A stretch of DNA of 64,000 nucleotides, from the NCBI GenBank assembly GCA_905206805.1, contig CAJLIR010000009.1:5220-69219 (forward strand). Direction: 5' to 3'. This stretch comes from an uncultured Caryophanales bacterium. GTDB lineage: Bacteria; Bacillota_I; Bacilli_A; RF39; UBA660. Below are positions 1-8,378 of the stretch, piece by piece (positions within the stretch are counted from its first letter, which is position 1; each line of letters begins with the position of its first letter). Under the pieces are notes generated by a model. It was not told where the DNA came from, made no database searches, and saw nothing but the letters and a program-made list of their open reading frames with translations. The position numbers and the translations under genes are program-made.

Positions 1-2
1 TT

Positions 3-911
3 TATATGGATTATCTAAAAAATATCGATGGTAAATTGATGTTAAAAGGTTATAGTACTATAAATGGTATTGATAATAACCTAGAATCTAATATTGAATA
101 TAATTTAATACTTGAAAATGTTGATACAAATGATTTAGTTGTATTAGATGCTACAAGAATTACAGACAGAGATTCAATAAAAAGAGTTCCATTTAATAAC
201 GATAATATCGATTATACTTACTCATGGTTTGACACTGAAATTGATTTATCAAAAGTTCCAAATGGAAATTACAAAATGTATGTTTTAGCTCAAAATGATA
301 AGTATTATTCAATTTCCGTTGTTAGCAATAAACTTTATAAAGAACAAACAACAAGTTTTAAAAGCAGCAAAGGAGTTATAATATATCGTGATTTTAATGA
401 TAGAACAGGTGCCATAGAGTTGAATGTTAGAGATGAATTATTAGCTAACAAGACAAGTTCTTATATGTACAATCAGTATGATACGTATCGCACATTCGAA
501 TTTTTAGATAATAAACTTCATTTAAAAGGCCTTTCATATTCTTATGGTATGAACCTTGGTGAGAATGAAAATGTTGAAAGAAAAATAATTTTTGAAAATA
601 ATAAAACATATGAAAAATATACATTTGATTTAGGTAGTATTACAGAAGGCTTATATGATGCTGTATTACCTGTTGATGATAATTTAGATAAGAAAAGAGC
701 ATGGTATGATAATTTAATCGATATATCTAATATTCCAATAGGAAATTATGTTATTTATATTACTACTACATCAAACATTACTGATATAGCTGAATTGACT
801 GAGAAATTAGGTAGAAATCTAGATTCAGTTACTGCAACAATAAATAATAAAAATTATAGCTTTTCAATAAATAATCAAAAAGGAAATAGAATAGAGTTAA
901 CTGTTAAATAG
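3..911 (+). CDS. Repetitive beta-rich surface-type protein, probably 5'-truncated
   Basis: The reading frame is open to the left window edge; an ATG at 6 exists but its ribosome site cannot be seen, so this is probably the C-terminal part of a longer protein. About 300 residues are visible. They contain two copies of a module of roughly 115 to 130 residues (about 9-137 and 165-301), each opening with D(G/N)KL(M/H)LKG, passing through a W(F/Y)D motif followed by an I-D-(L/I)-S segment and P-x-GNY, and ending in I-E-L-x-V. No transmembrane segment or sorting signal is visible in this part. Such duplicated beta-sandwich modules are usual in exported or wall-polymer-associated proteins, but no function can be assigned. 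A bidirectional terminator follows. Confidence 0.6.
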   Translation, partial: YMDYLKNIDGKLMLKGYSTINGIDNNLESNIEYNLILENVDTNDLVVLDATRITDRDSIKRVPFNNDNIDYTYSWFDTEIDLSKVPNGNYKMYVLAQNDKYYSISVVSNKLYKEQTTSFKSSKGVIIYRDFNDRTGAIELNVRDELLANKTSSYMYNQYDTYRTFEFLDNKLHLKGLSYSYGMNLGENENVERKIIFENNKTYEKYTFDLGSITEGLYDAVLPVDDNLDKKRAWYDNLIDISNIPIGNYVIYITTTSNITDIAELTEKLGRNLDSVTATINNKNYSFSINNQKGNRIELTVK

Positions 912-931
912 TTAACTTTATTTTTGTATAA

Positions 932-962
932 AAAATAGAAGATTTATATTATCTTCTATTTT
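932..962. terminator. Bidirectional terminator between convergent genes
   Basis: A perfect 12-bp inverted repeat (932-943 and 951-962, AAAATAGAAGAT with its complement) surrounds a 7-nt loop. It has T-rich and A-rich flanks, so it can act on both strands. The stop codon of the minus-strand PASTA gene lies inside the right arm. Confidence 0.85.
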
Positions 963-2962
963 ACTATTGTTACTGTATATGTATCACAGCTATTTAAATT
1001 TTTTCCATCTATTTCATTAGCATTACAAACCGCACCACTTGTTGAATCACCACTTTGACATTTGTCGACTAAATTAAAGTTCCATTTAATTTGAGAATAT
1101 TGCTTTGATAAAATATTTTGCGTTTGATTTCCATCATTTCCTGGTGTTATCCAAACAGTTGTAGTTTTTGATTTATCACAAGTAGGGGTAGGATCTGGTT
1201 TTGGGTCTTCCTTAGGTTTAGGACCACTACTTAATCCAATACTAACATAAGTTCCAGAAACAACTTCGCTTCCTGCATTTTTATTTTGATTTTGCGCTAT
1301 ATCATATGGTGTATCAGAATATCCATTATAATAAAATGTACAGTTTAACCCAATATTATTACAAGTACTAGAAATTTCACTTTTACTTTTTCCAATAAAT
1401 GATGGAACAGTTACTGGTTTACCATAAGATATATGAACAATTATAACATCACTATAATTTATTACAGCATTTTCTTCAGGTATTGTTTTAATTATATCAC
1501 CTTTATTAACATTATCATTAAATTCATATTCTTCACGGTACTCAATTCCAAGATTATTAGCCCAATTTCTTAAATCAGAAATATTATTAAATTTTGGCAT
1601 TTTCAAAGGACCTTTTGATGTGGTTATTGTAATTAATGTTCCAGCTTCAATTTCATCGTTTTCTTTGTAATCAGCTTCAATTATTTTTCCAGCTTCAATA
1701 TTTGAATCATATTTTGTTTCAAATTTTACTTTTAAATTATTATTTATTATCCATTCTGTTGCTTCATCTACACTTAGTTTTGTTAAGTCAGGAACAACAA
1801 TTTTTTTACCCTTAGATATTATTAATTTTACTGTATCGTCTTTTGGATTTACAGTTTTGCCTGGATCTGTTTCTTGATCTGCAACATAATTTTTAGCAAT
1901 TTCATCAGAGAATACATAAACTAATTCATATTTTATTCCATGTCTTTTAAGCCATAATGTAGCATCCATTAAACTTTTATTTTTTAAATTAATCATTTCA
2001 ACTGGTTCCAAATCGTCAGTACTACCAAGTGATACTTTTATATTAACTTCGTCATTTCTTCTGATTTGACCGCTTATACTTTGTTCTATAATAGTGTCTT
2101 TTTCTTTTTCTTCATTAACTTCATAGTCTATATTAACATTATTTAAAAAATTATCATTAATTGTTTTCATAGCGTCATCAATATTCCAACCAACCATATT
2201 TGGAAGTGAAATAATTTTATCATAGTTAGGACCATATGATACTGTAAATGTTATTTTGTCTACTTTTTTTAATAGTGTATTAGGATAAATATCTTGAGTA
2301 ATAATGCGATATTCTTCTATATTATCACTGTATTCATAAATTTGATTTACTTCAATATTATTTTCTTTTGCCCATTTTAATGCTTCAGAGATTGTTTTAT
2401 TTTGAAAATTTTCTAATAATTCTTGAGTAGGTAATTCAATATTATTATTAAGAACTAAGAAATTAAATATTAAAAATCCAGAAAGAATTATTGTTGTAAA
2501 ATAACTAAAAACATTTTTAGTTTTATAATTTTTAGTAATTACCATTATTGTTAAAAATAATGCAAAAATAGTTATAACTATAGCATTAATAATTAAATAC
2601 AAATTATTTACTTGGTCACCACAGAAAATAACAGTAAATATTGAATAAGAAATACTTAGAATTAAACATATAATTGCAAAAATATTTTTCCCAATATTTT
2701 TATTGCTTATTTCAGTTTCATTTTTCCTAATTTTCTCTTTCTTTTTTTCAATTGATAATTTATTTTTATCGTGTTCTTTTTTTAATGTCTCATCAAAATT
2801 TTTATCAATTAAATTGATATCTTGTTTTTCGTCGTTTTTCATTTTCTCTTTTTTTTCTTCTAATAACATTTTTTCCATTTTTTTTCTTTCACTGCGACTC
2901 ATTATATCGCTAAAAGTATTAGATAAATCAATATTATTTTGTTTTCCTTCTTTATTCTTCAT
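956..2962 (-). CDS. Membrane protein with six PASTA domains and no kinase domain
   Basis: The protein has 668 residues. A charged, Lys/Glu-rich cytoplasmic N-terminus (about 1-90) precedes three hydrophobic segments (about 91-175). Six PASTA-type repeats of about 60-65 residues follow, each ending in a V-S-x-G or similar motif, and then a Pro/Lys linker and a Cys-containing C-terminal domain. PASTA domains bind peptidoglycan or muropeptides, usually on PrkC/StkP kinases or penicillin-binding proteins. Here neither a kinase nor a transpeptidase is present. I chose the ATG at 2962 because AGGTGG lies just before it; an in-frame TTG at 2980 lies before that site. A TATAAT element on the minus strand (2980-2985) is close upstream. 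It probably acts as a wall sensor or scaffold. Confidence 0.85.
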   Translation of the reverse strand: MKNKEGKQNNIDLSNTFSDIMSRSERKKMEKMLLEEKKEKMKNDEKQDINLIDKNFDETLKKEHDKNKLSIEKKKEKIRKNETEISNKNIGKNIFAIICLILSISYSIFTVIFCGDQVNNLYLIINAIVITIFALFLTIMVITKNYKTKNVFSYFTTIILSGFLIFNFLVLNNNIELPTQELLENFQNKTISEALKWAKENNIEVNQIYEYSDNIEEYRIITQDIYPNTLLKKVDKITFTVSYGPNYDKIISLPNMVGWNIDDAMKTINDNFLNNVNIDYEVNEEKEKDTIIEQSISGQIRRNDEVNIKVSLGSTDDLEPVEMINLKNKSLMDATLWLKRHGIKYELVYVFSDEIAKNYVADQETDPGKTVNPKDDTVKLIISKGKKIVVPDLTKLSVDEATEWIINNNLKVKFETKYDSNIEAGKIIEADYKENDEIEAGTLITITTSKGPLKMPKFNNISDLRNWANNLGIEYREEYEFNDNVNKGDIIKTIPEENAVINYSDVIIVHISYGKPVTVPSFIGKSKSEISSTCNNIGLNCTFYYNGYSDTPYDIAQNQNKNAGSEVVSGTYVSIGLSSGPKPKEDPKPDPTPTCDKSKTTTVWITPGNDGNQTQNILSKQYSQIKWNFNLVDKCQSGDSTSGAVCNANEIDGKNLNSCDTYTVTIVK

Positions 2963-3052
2963 ACTACCACCTATTATCAATTATACATTAAATATTGAAA
3001 AAAATAAATAATTATTTTAGTAATTTATTTTATATTTTAACGAAATTTAATA

Positions 3053-3080
3053 TTGATTTTTATGAAAAATTTGTTATAAT
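3053..3080 (+). promoter_or_regulatory. Promoter of the zinc-ribbon membrane protein
   Basis: TTGATT (3053-3058) and TATAAT (3075-3080) are separated by 16 bp, with a TG extension one base before the -10. The start codon is 76 nt downstream. Confidence 0.7.
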
Positions 3081-3155
3081 ATAATAAGTGCAAGAAGGTT
3101 TGAATATTGTTTTGCATGTTACCATATTATTATATAGAAAGTTAGGAGTGAAATT

Positions 3156-4775
3156 ATGTTTTGTGAAAACTGTGGCGAAAAAGTATCAAAAGATGATGCA
3201 TTTTGTACAAATTGTGGTAATCCAATAAAAAAAGAAGAGCCAGTTACAACTGATGAAGAAAAAACAGAAGAAGTAAAAACAGAAGAAATTGTTAGTGAAT
3301 CTAATACTGAAGAGGTAGTTACTGAAACTGAACCAGAAAAAGAACCTGAAAATAAAGTAATGACTGAAACAGCGAATAATAAGGTTCAAAAAGAAAATAT
3401 TAAAAAAGGTGCCGGTTTCAATGTCGTTTTAGCAATTTTAGCTATCGTAGTTGTTTTAGCAGGTGTTGCAGCAGCTTTATACTTCTTTGTATTTAATAAA
3501 GACAAAAATAACAAAGATGAAAAAACTGTAAATTCATTAGAAAAAGCTGTTGAGAACATGGCTGATTTAAAAAGTTACACTTTAGTAGTATCTGGAGAAG
3601 CTTCTACTAGTGGTGATGAATCATTTGATGCATCTGTTAATTTAGAAACAAATTTAGATATTGCTAATAAATTAGCTAAGTTTAATGGTAAAATTTCATA
3701 TTCAGGTGTAAGTATAGAAATACCAGGCTATGTTGATTTTTCAGATAAAGATAATGGATATTTGTATGTAAAAATGCCTGCAGCAATTGGTGGAGATAAT
3801 TCTTGGACTAAAATTTCATTAGCTGATGTTGATTTCGAACAAATTGTAAATGATTCAACAAATAATGATGTAAATAGTGATGAAGAATTAAAAAAATTAA
3901 AAGAAAAATTAAGTGAAGCAGGTCTTATTAAAAAAGGCAATAGTGATGATTCAGAAACTGACTATTACGAAATTACAATTAATGAAGAATATTTAAAAAA
4001 ATTAAAAGAGATTTATGAAGATTTTGATTTAACTGATAGTGATATTGAAAGTTTAAATTTAAAAGATGGTTTTGTTATTGGAGTTTATGTTAATAAAAAA
4101 GAAAACTATGTTTCTAAAATGACTATAGATATGACTAAATATTTGAATACTTTATTAGACGGTGAAATGGAATTTGATAAATTATCTATGACAATTGAAA
4201 TCAAAGATATAAATAGTGTTTCTTCAATTACTATTCCAGATGATGCAAAAAATGCAAAGGAAATTGATATTAGTGATTTGAATGGTGGCTCAGGTAATGA
4301 TACTAATATAGATGACAATGATGATGACAATGATTACGTTGATGATTATACTATTGATGATTATGGATTTGTAGTAAAATATACTATGCCAACTGGTTTT
4401 GAGGCAAGTAGTGTTAATTCTGAGGATTTTAAAATTTATCGTAAAGGTGACGAACTTCGTGTAACTATATCAAACTACTGGGATTCAAAAGATGAAAGAT
4501 TTGAAGATATTGAAAGTGATAAAGAGTACTATGAAGAAAGTGATAATTATAAAAATGTTTCATTAAGTGATGAAAAAAATATTACTGTTAATGGAAAAGA
4601 TTTTGCTTATAAAATTTTATCTTATGAAACATCCTATGGTAAAAAATATGAAGCTCATGTATGTTATCAATTAGATGATGAACATGTTTATAGAGTTGAA
4701 TATGAAAAAGAAGATAAAGAAATCACAGAATCAGATTTAAAATTATTCTTAGATATAACTGTTACTGAAAAATAA
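3156..4775 (+). CDS. Zinc-ribbon, single-pass membrane protein with an extracellular LolA-like domain
   Basis: The N-terminus is a zinc ribbon with two C-x2-C pairs (CENCGEK and CTNCGNP, residues about 3-22). A Glu/Thr/Lys-rich linker and one transmembrane helix (about 88-113) follow. The exported part has a domain of about 250 residues whose repeated amphipathic strands resemble LolA/LppX-type lipoprotein folds, an acidic Asp/Asn linker (about 375-395), and a C-terminal beta domain of about 140 residues. This zinc ribbon, helix and exterior layout is common in Bacillota envelope proteins of unknown function. The start is supported by TTAGGAGTG ahead of the ATG. The monocistronic layout, between its own promoter and terminator, suggests an independent role. 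The function is not known. Confidence 0.75.
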   Translation: MFCENCGEKVSKDDAFCTNCGNPIKKEEPVTTDEEKTEEVKTEEIVSESNTEEVVTETEPEKEPENKVMTETANNKVQKENIKKGAGFNVVLAILAIVVVLAGVAAALYFFVFNKDKNNKDEKTVNSLEKAVENMADLKSYTLVVSGEASTSGDESFDASVNLETNLDIANKLAKFNGKISYSGVSIEIPGYVDFSDKDNGYLYVKMPAAIGGDNSWTKISLADVDFEQIVNDSTNNDVNSDEELKKLKEKLSEAGLIKKGNSDDSETDYYEITINEEYLKKLKEIYEDFDLTDSDIESLNLKDGFVIGVYVNKKENYVSKMTIDMTKYLNTLLDGEMEFDKLSMTIEIKDINSVSSITIPDDAKNAKEIDISDLNGGSGNDTNIDDNDDDNDYVDDYTIDDYGFVVKYTMPTGFEASSVNSEDFKIYRKGDELRVTISNYWDSKDERFEDIESDKEYYEESDNYKNVSLSDEKNITVNGKDFAYKILSYETSYGKKYEAHVCYQLDDEHVYRVEYEKEDKEITESDLKLFLDITVTEK

Positions 4776-4797
4776 AAAAGCATTTTTGCTTTTTTTT
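4774..4797 (+). terminator. Rho-independent terminator
   Basis: AAAAAAGCA (4774-4782) pairs with TGCTTTTTT (4787-4795) around a TTTT loop, and the T-run continues. It overlaps the stop codon of the gene before it. Confidence 0.85.
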
Positions 4798-4842
4798 GTT
4801 TAATTTTGTCATTTTAGGTAATGCTAATAAAAAGGTGATTAT

Positions 4843-5328
4843 ATGAAAAAAATTTTTTTATTAGTTTTTACATTTGTATTAGTATTTATATTTTATTCTA
4901 ATAATATAGAAAAAACCTCACTCGTTTTTAATGAATCTGACTACATAAATAATTACGATAATGAGTATTTTTATATTACTTCAAAGAAAATACAATTAAA
5001 TACAAATAATCTAAATAATTATTTTACTGATTCAGATATAAAAATAATGGGTATTTACCCAAATACTAATAAAATATATGATAAAAATATAAAACAAAAA
5101 ATAGATTATTATAGTTTTAGTTCATTATACAGTAATAGAGTTAATATTAATAATTTTACTAACAAATATGTAAGTGTCCTAAAAAATAATAATTATATTG
5201 ATGAGGCAAATTTAGTTTATTTTGATGGCATAAATATAGATAAAGTTTTAGTATATGCTCCTTATAATTCGATTTATTTACATAATTCTAATTATGGTGT
5301 TTTTGAATATGATATAAAAGAGTTTTAA
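4843..5328 (+). CDS. Hypothetical membrane-anchored exported protein
   Basis: The product has 161 residues, with an N-terminal hydrophobic helix (about 3-21) lacking a lipobox. The remainder is Asn/Tyr-rich and extracytoplasmic. It starts at an ATG behind AAGGTGAT. No recognisable domain is present; the strand-rich tail contains several Y-x-x-Y and N-N-Y stretches typical of small secreted proteins of A+T-rich genomes. It stands alone between a terminator and the NfeD promoter. The function is unknown. Confidence 0.6.
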   Translation: MKKIFLLVFTFVLVFIFYSNNIEKTSLVFNESDYINNYDNEYFYITSKKIQLNTNNLNNYFTDSDIKIMGIYPNTNKIYDKNIKQKIDYYSFSSLYSNRVNINNFTNKYVSVLKNNNYIDEANLVYFDGINIDKVLVYAPYNSIYLHNSNYGVFEYDIKEF

Positions 5329-5362
5329 TTTTCACGCGTATAGAAAAAAATACGTTTTTTTG

Positions 5363-5391
5363 TTGTTTTTTGTTAAAATAAATAGTATAAT
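5363..5391 (+). promoter_or_regulatory. Promoter of the nfeD-stomatin operon
   Basis: TTGTTT (5363-5368) and TATAAT (5386-5391) are separated by 17 bp. The leader is very short: the initiation codon at 5408 is only 16 nt after the -10. Confidence 0.65.
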
Positions 5392-5407
5392 TTAATTGGG
5401 TGATGGT

Positions 5408-5830
5408 ATGGATGTTTTTATATGGATAATGATAATAATTTTACTGACATTGGTCGAAATTATGTCTATTAATTTAACGACAATCTGGTATGTAATAAGT
5501 GGGGTTGTAGCATTAATTATTTCAATTTTTTCAAAGAATTTTAGTGTTCAATTTGGAGTTTTTGCGGTTTTGGGTACAATCCTGCTTGTAACAACAAGAC
5601 CAATTTTACAAAAATTTCTTGTAAAGAAAAAAGAACCAACCAATTTAGACAGAGTGATTGGAATGGAAGCAGTAGTGACAGAAAAAATTGATAAAAATGT
5701 TATTGGTGAAGTTAAAGTTGATGGAAAAAGATGGTCAGCATATTCTAACCAAAAAATTGATGTCAATTCTATAGTTAAAGTTTTAGAAATTGACGGTGTT
5801 AAATTAAAAGTAGAAAGAATAGGAGAATGA
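5408..5830 (+). CDS. NfeD-family membrane protein, short type
   Basis: The product has about 140 residues: two or three hydrophobic segments (about 3-22, 24-43 and 48-67) followed by a soluble OB-fold domain (about 75-140) containing G-x-V-x-V-D-G-x-R-W-S-A, the hallmark of short NfeD proteins. NfeD proteins act as membrane partners of stomatin/SPFH proteins, and the stomatin gene follows only 4 bp downstream. The ATG at 5408 behind GGGTGAT is a better start than the TTG at 5396. The stop codon is TGA, which is direct evidence that TGA is a stop here. Confidence 0.9.
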   Translation: MDVFIWIMIIILLTLVEIMSINLTTIWYVISGVVALIISIFSKNFSVQFGVFAVLGTILLVTTRPILQKFLVKKKEPTNLDRVIGMEAVVTEKIDKNVIGEVKVDGKRWSAYSNQKIDVNSIVKVLEIDGVKLKVERIGE

Positions 5831-5834
5831 TTTT

Positions 5835-6722
5835 ATGGAATTTTTTATTATTTTATTAGTTATTGCAGTTGTATTAATTATACCTAGTATTAAGATAGTG
5901 CCACAAGCTAAAGCTTATGTTATTGAAAGAATAGGATCTTATTATGCTACTTGGGCGAATGGATTACATTTTAAAATTCCTTTTGTTGATAGAATATCGA
6001 ATCAAGTAAACTTAAAAGAAATAGTTATGGATTTTGCACCACAACCAGTTATTACAAAAGATAACGTTACTATGCAAATAGATACTGTCGTTTATTTCCA
6101 AATAACAGACGCCAAATTATATACTTACGGAGTTGAAAACCCAATTAACGCAATTGAAAATTTAACAGCAACTACATTAAGAAATATTATTGGAGATTTG
6201 GAATTAGATCAAACATTAACATCAAGAGACTTAATTAATTCTCACATGCGTTCGATTTTGGATGAAGCAACTGACCCATGGGGAATTAAGGTTAATCGTG
6301 TTGAAGTAAAAAATATTCTTCCACCTAGAGATATACAAGAAACTATGGAAAAACAAATGCGTGCTGAACGTGAAAGACGTGAAAAAATTCTTCAAGCTGA
6401 AGGTGAAAAGAAATCTAGTATTCTAATTGCAGAAGGAGAAAAGGAAAGTGCTATTTTAAGAGCAGAAGCTAAGAAGGAAGCTCAAATTAGAGAGGCAGAA
6501 GGTGAAGCAGAGGCTTTACTTAAAATCAAGTCAGCAGAAGCAGAAGGAATTAAATTGTTAAAAGAAGCAAAAGCTGATCAAACCGTTTTAACATTAAAAA
6601 GTTTTGAAACTTTAGCAAATGTAGCCAATGGTCAAGCAACAAAGATAATTGTACCATCTGAATTACAAAATATTGCTAGTTTAGGTACTACTTTAAGTGA
6701 AATGTTTAAAGACAAAAAATAA
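5835..6722 (+). CDS. SPFH/band 7 stomatin-like membrane protein
   Basis: The product has 295 residues. An N-terminal membrane helix (about 2-18) precedes a band 7 domain (about 20-180) with the family segments P-Q-A-x-A-Y-V-I-E-R-I-G and a conserved D-x-V-x-Y-F-Q-I region. A long charged Ala/Glu/Lys coiled coil (about 170-250) and a short C-terminal segment follow. These proteins oligomerise in the membrane and organise microdomains or regulate membrane proteases. It is co-transcribed with NfeD, the classic pair. The start is behind AGGAGA. Confidence 0.93.
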   Translation: MEFFIILLVIAVVLIIPSIKIVPQAKAYVIERIGSYYATWANGLHFKIPFVDRISNQVNLKEIVMDFAPQPVITKDNVTMQIDTVVYFQITDAKLYTYGVENPINAIENLTATTLRNIIGDLELDQTLTSRDLINSHMRSILDEATDPWGIKVNRVEVKNILPPRDIQETMEKQMRAERERREKILQAEGEKKSSILIAEGEKESAILRAEAKKEAQIREAEGEAEALLKIKSAEAEGIKLLKEAKADQTVLTLKSFETLANVANGQATKIIVPSELQNIASLGTTLSEMFKDKK

Positions 6723-6723
6723 A

Positions 6724-7575
6724 ATGACTAATATTTTAAATTATATTAAAAATGTTATTAAAATATTAATTTGGCCAATTATATTTATAATTGGTCAATT
6801 TTTATTAATAATAATATTTAATGCAATTTTCAATACTAATAAATATAATGAAATTAAACTAGCAAACCAAAATTTATCTAAAGAAGAATATACTATCATA
6901 TATAATGATTATATAAAAAGTAATGATTATCAAAATGAATTAAATAAGTTTATTAACTCAAATTTAATAATTATTACAGTAATTACTTTTGTAATTTTTT
7001 TCATTATTTTTTACCTTGTATATAAAAAGAAATCTAATAATTATAATGATAAAATTACATTTAATAATATACCCATTTTAATTTTAATAGGTGTTTCATT
7101 AAACATAAGTTATAATTTAACTTTGAGTAGTATAAATAATATTTATCATTTTACTGATGCTTATAATGGTGTTAATGTTAATATATTTACATACATTATT
7201 TGTACAGGAATATTAGGTCCAATTTTAGAGGAATATCTTTTTAGAGGTATCATTTATAATGATGCAAAAAAATTTAATAAACCAATGAAATCAATAATTT
7301 TAACTAGTATTATTTTTGCCTTATTTCATCAAACAGGTGTTCAAATTTTATATGCTTTTTGCTTGAGTTTTATTTTAATATATTTTTATGAAAAATATAA
7401 AAATATAATTGCGCCAATTATTATACATATTTCTTCAAATATTATGAATATTTTTACCTGTATGATAATAAATAAGAATAATTTTATTTTAAATTTAGTG
7501 TTATTATTTATGTCGTTTACAATTTTATACATAATTAATACTAAAATAATAAAAAAAGATTTAAGTACTATATAA
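6724..7575 (+). CDS. CPBP-family intramembrane metalloprotease
   Basis: The protein has about 283 residues and six to eight membrane segments. The three family motifs are present: E-E-Y-L-F-R (EExxxR), F-A-L-F-H (FxxxH) and H-I-S-S-N (HxxxN), which supply the glutamate and histidine ligands of the active site. CPBP/CAAX-type proteases are linked to bacteriocin self-immunity and protein maturation. The ATG at 6724 is 1 base after the stomatin stop codon and has no clear SD, so translational coupling is likely; a GTG at 6697 is an alternative start. The substrate cannot be inferred. Confidence 0.88.
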   Translation: MTNILNYIKNVIKILIWPIIFIIGQFLLIIIFNAIFNTNKYNEIKLANQNLSKEEYTIIYNDYIKSNDYQNELNKFINSNLIIITVITFVIFFIIFYLVYKKKSNNYNDKITFNNIPILILIGVSLNISYNLTLSSINNIYHFTDAYNGVNVNIFTYIICTGILGPILEEYLFRGIIYNDAKKFNKPMKSIILTSIIFALFHQTGVQILYAFCLSFILIYFYEKYKNIIAPIIIHISSNIMNIFTCMIINKNNFILNLVLLFMSFTILYIINTKIIKKDLSTI

Positions 7576-7590
7576 AATTAGTGCTTTTTT
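7563..7590 (+). terminator. Terminator of the nfeD-stomatin-CPBP operon
   Basis: AAGTACT (7563-7569) pairs with AGTGCTT (7580-7586, one G-U pair) and a T-run follows. The stop codon lies in the loop region. Confidence 0.65.
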
Positions 7591-7591
7591 C

Positions 7592-7620
7592 TTAACAATT
7601 TTAACAAATTTTGATATAAT
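7592..7620 (+). promoter_or_regulatory. Promoter of the hydrolase-ddl operon
   Basis: TTAACA (7592-7597), a 17-bp spacer and TGATATAAT (-10 at 7615-7620). The ribosome site GAGGTGG begins only 4 bases after the -10, so the 5' leader is nearly absent. Confidence 0.8.
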
Positions 7621-7636
7621 GTTTGAGGTGGATAAA

Positions 7637-8368
7637 ATGAATCAAAGAGTTAAAAATATAAATTTAAATTATATTAGGTATGGAAATAATTCTGCTAAAA
7701 CAATTGTCTTATTACATGGCTGGGGTCAAAATATTGAAATGATGAAACCAATAGGTGATAATTTAAAGGATGATTTTGATATTGTAATTATTGATTTACC
7801 AGGTTTTGGAAAAAGTAATGAACCTGATTATGTTTGGTCAGTATATGATTATGCAGAGTGTGTTCATGATTTATTAGATAGTTTAAATATTAAAAATCCA
7901 ATTTTGATGGGGCATTCGTTTGGTGGAAAAGTATCACTTGCGTTTGCAAGTATGTATGATGTAGAAAAATTAGTTTTGTTTGCTAGTCCATATAAACCAG
8001 AAATTGAAAAATTATCTTTAAAAACGAAATTTTTAAAAAGGGTAGCAAAAATTAATATTTTAAAACCTTTGGTTGATTTTTTTAAGAAGCATATTGGATC
8101 AACTGATTATAAAAATGCAAGTCCAATGATGAGAAAAATATTAGTTGAAACTGTTAATTTAGACATAACAGAATCTGTAAAGAAAATTAGGTGTTCAACT
8201 TTATTAATATGGGGAGATTCTGATACTGCCGTACCACTTAAAAGAGCTTACGAATTAGAGCAAATGATTAGTGATGCTGGTGTTGTTGTATATGAGGGTT
8301 GTACGCACTATGCATATTTAGAAAGATTAGGACAAACAATTAATGTATTAAAAAGTTTTTTGAAGTAG
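7637..8368 (+). CDS. Alpha/beta-fold hydrolase
   Basis: The product has about 243 residues. The oxyanion segment L-L-H-G-W-G is near residue 27, the nucleophile elbow G-H-S-F-G-G is near 92, an acidic residue lies in W-G-D-S-D, and a C-terminal catalytic histidine lies in C-T-H-Y-A. This is a complete alpha/beta hydrolase catalytic set. I chose the ATG at 7637, behind GAGGTGG, over one at 7619 that overlaps the -10 box. ddl follows 10 bp downstream, so the two are probably co-transcribed, but the fold alone does not give a substrate. Confidence 0.88.
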   Translation: MNQRVKNINLNYIRYGNNSAKTIVLLHGWGQNIEMMKPIGDNLKDDFDIVIIDLPGFGKSNEPDYVWSVYDYAECVHDLLDSLNIKNPILMGHSFGGKVSLAFASMYDVEKLVLFASPYKPEIEKLSLKTKFLKRVAKINILKPLVDFFKKHIGSTDYKNASPMMRKILVETVNLDITESVKKIRCSTLLIWGDSDTAVPLKRAYELEQMISDAGVVVYEGCTHYAYLERLGQTINVLKSFLK

Positions 8369-8378
8369 GAGAGTTATT

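Noticed and set aside
2703..3011. Plus-strand open frame overlapping the start of the PASTA gene
   Set aside because: Phe/Ser-rich composition typical of the complement of a Lys/Glu-rich coding region; no ribosome site.
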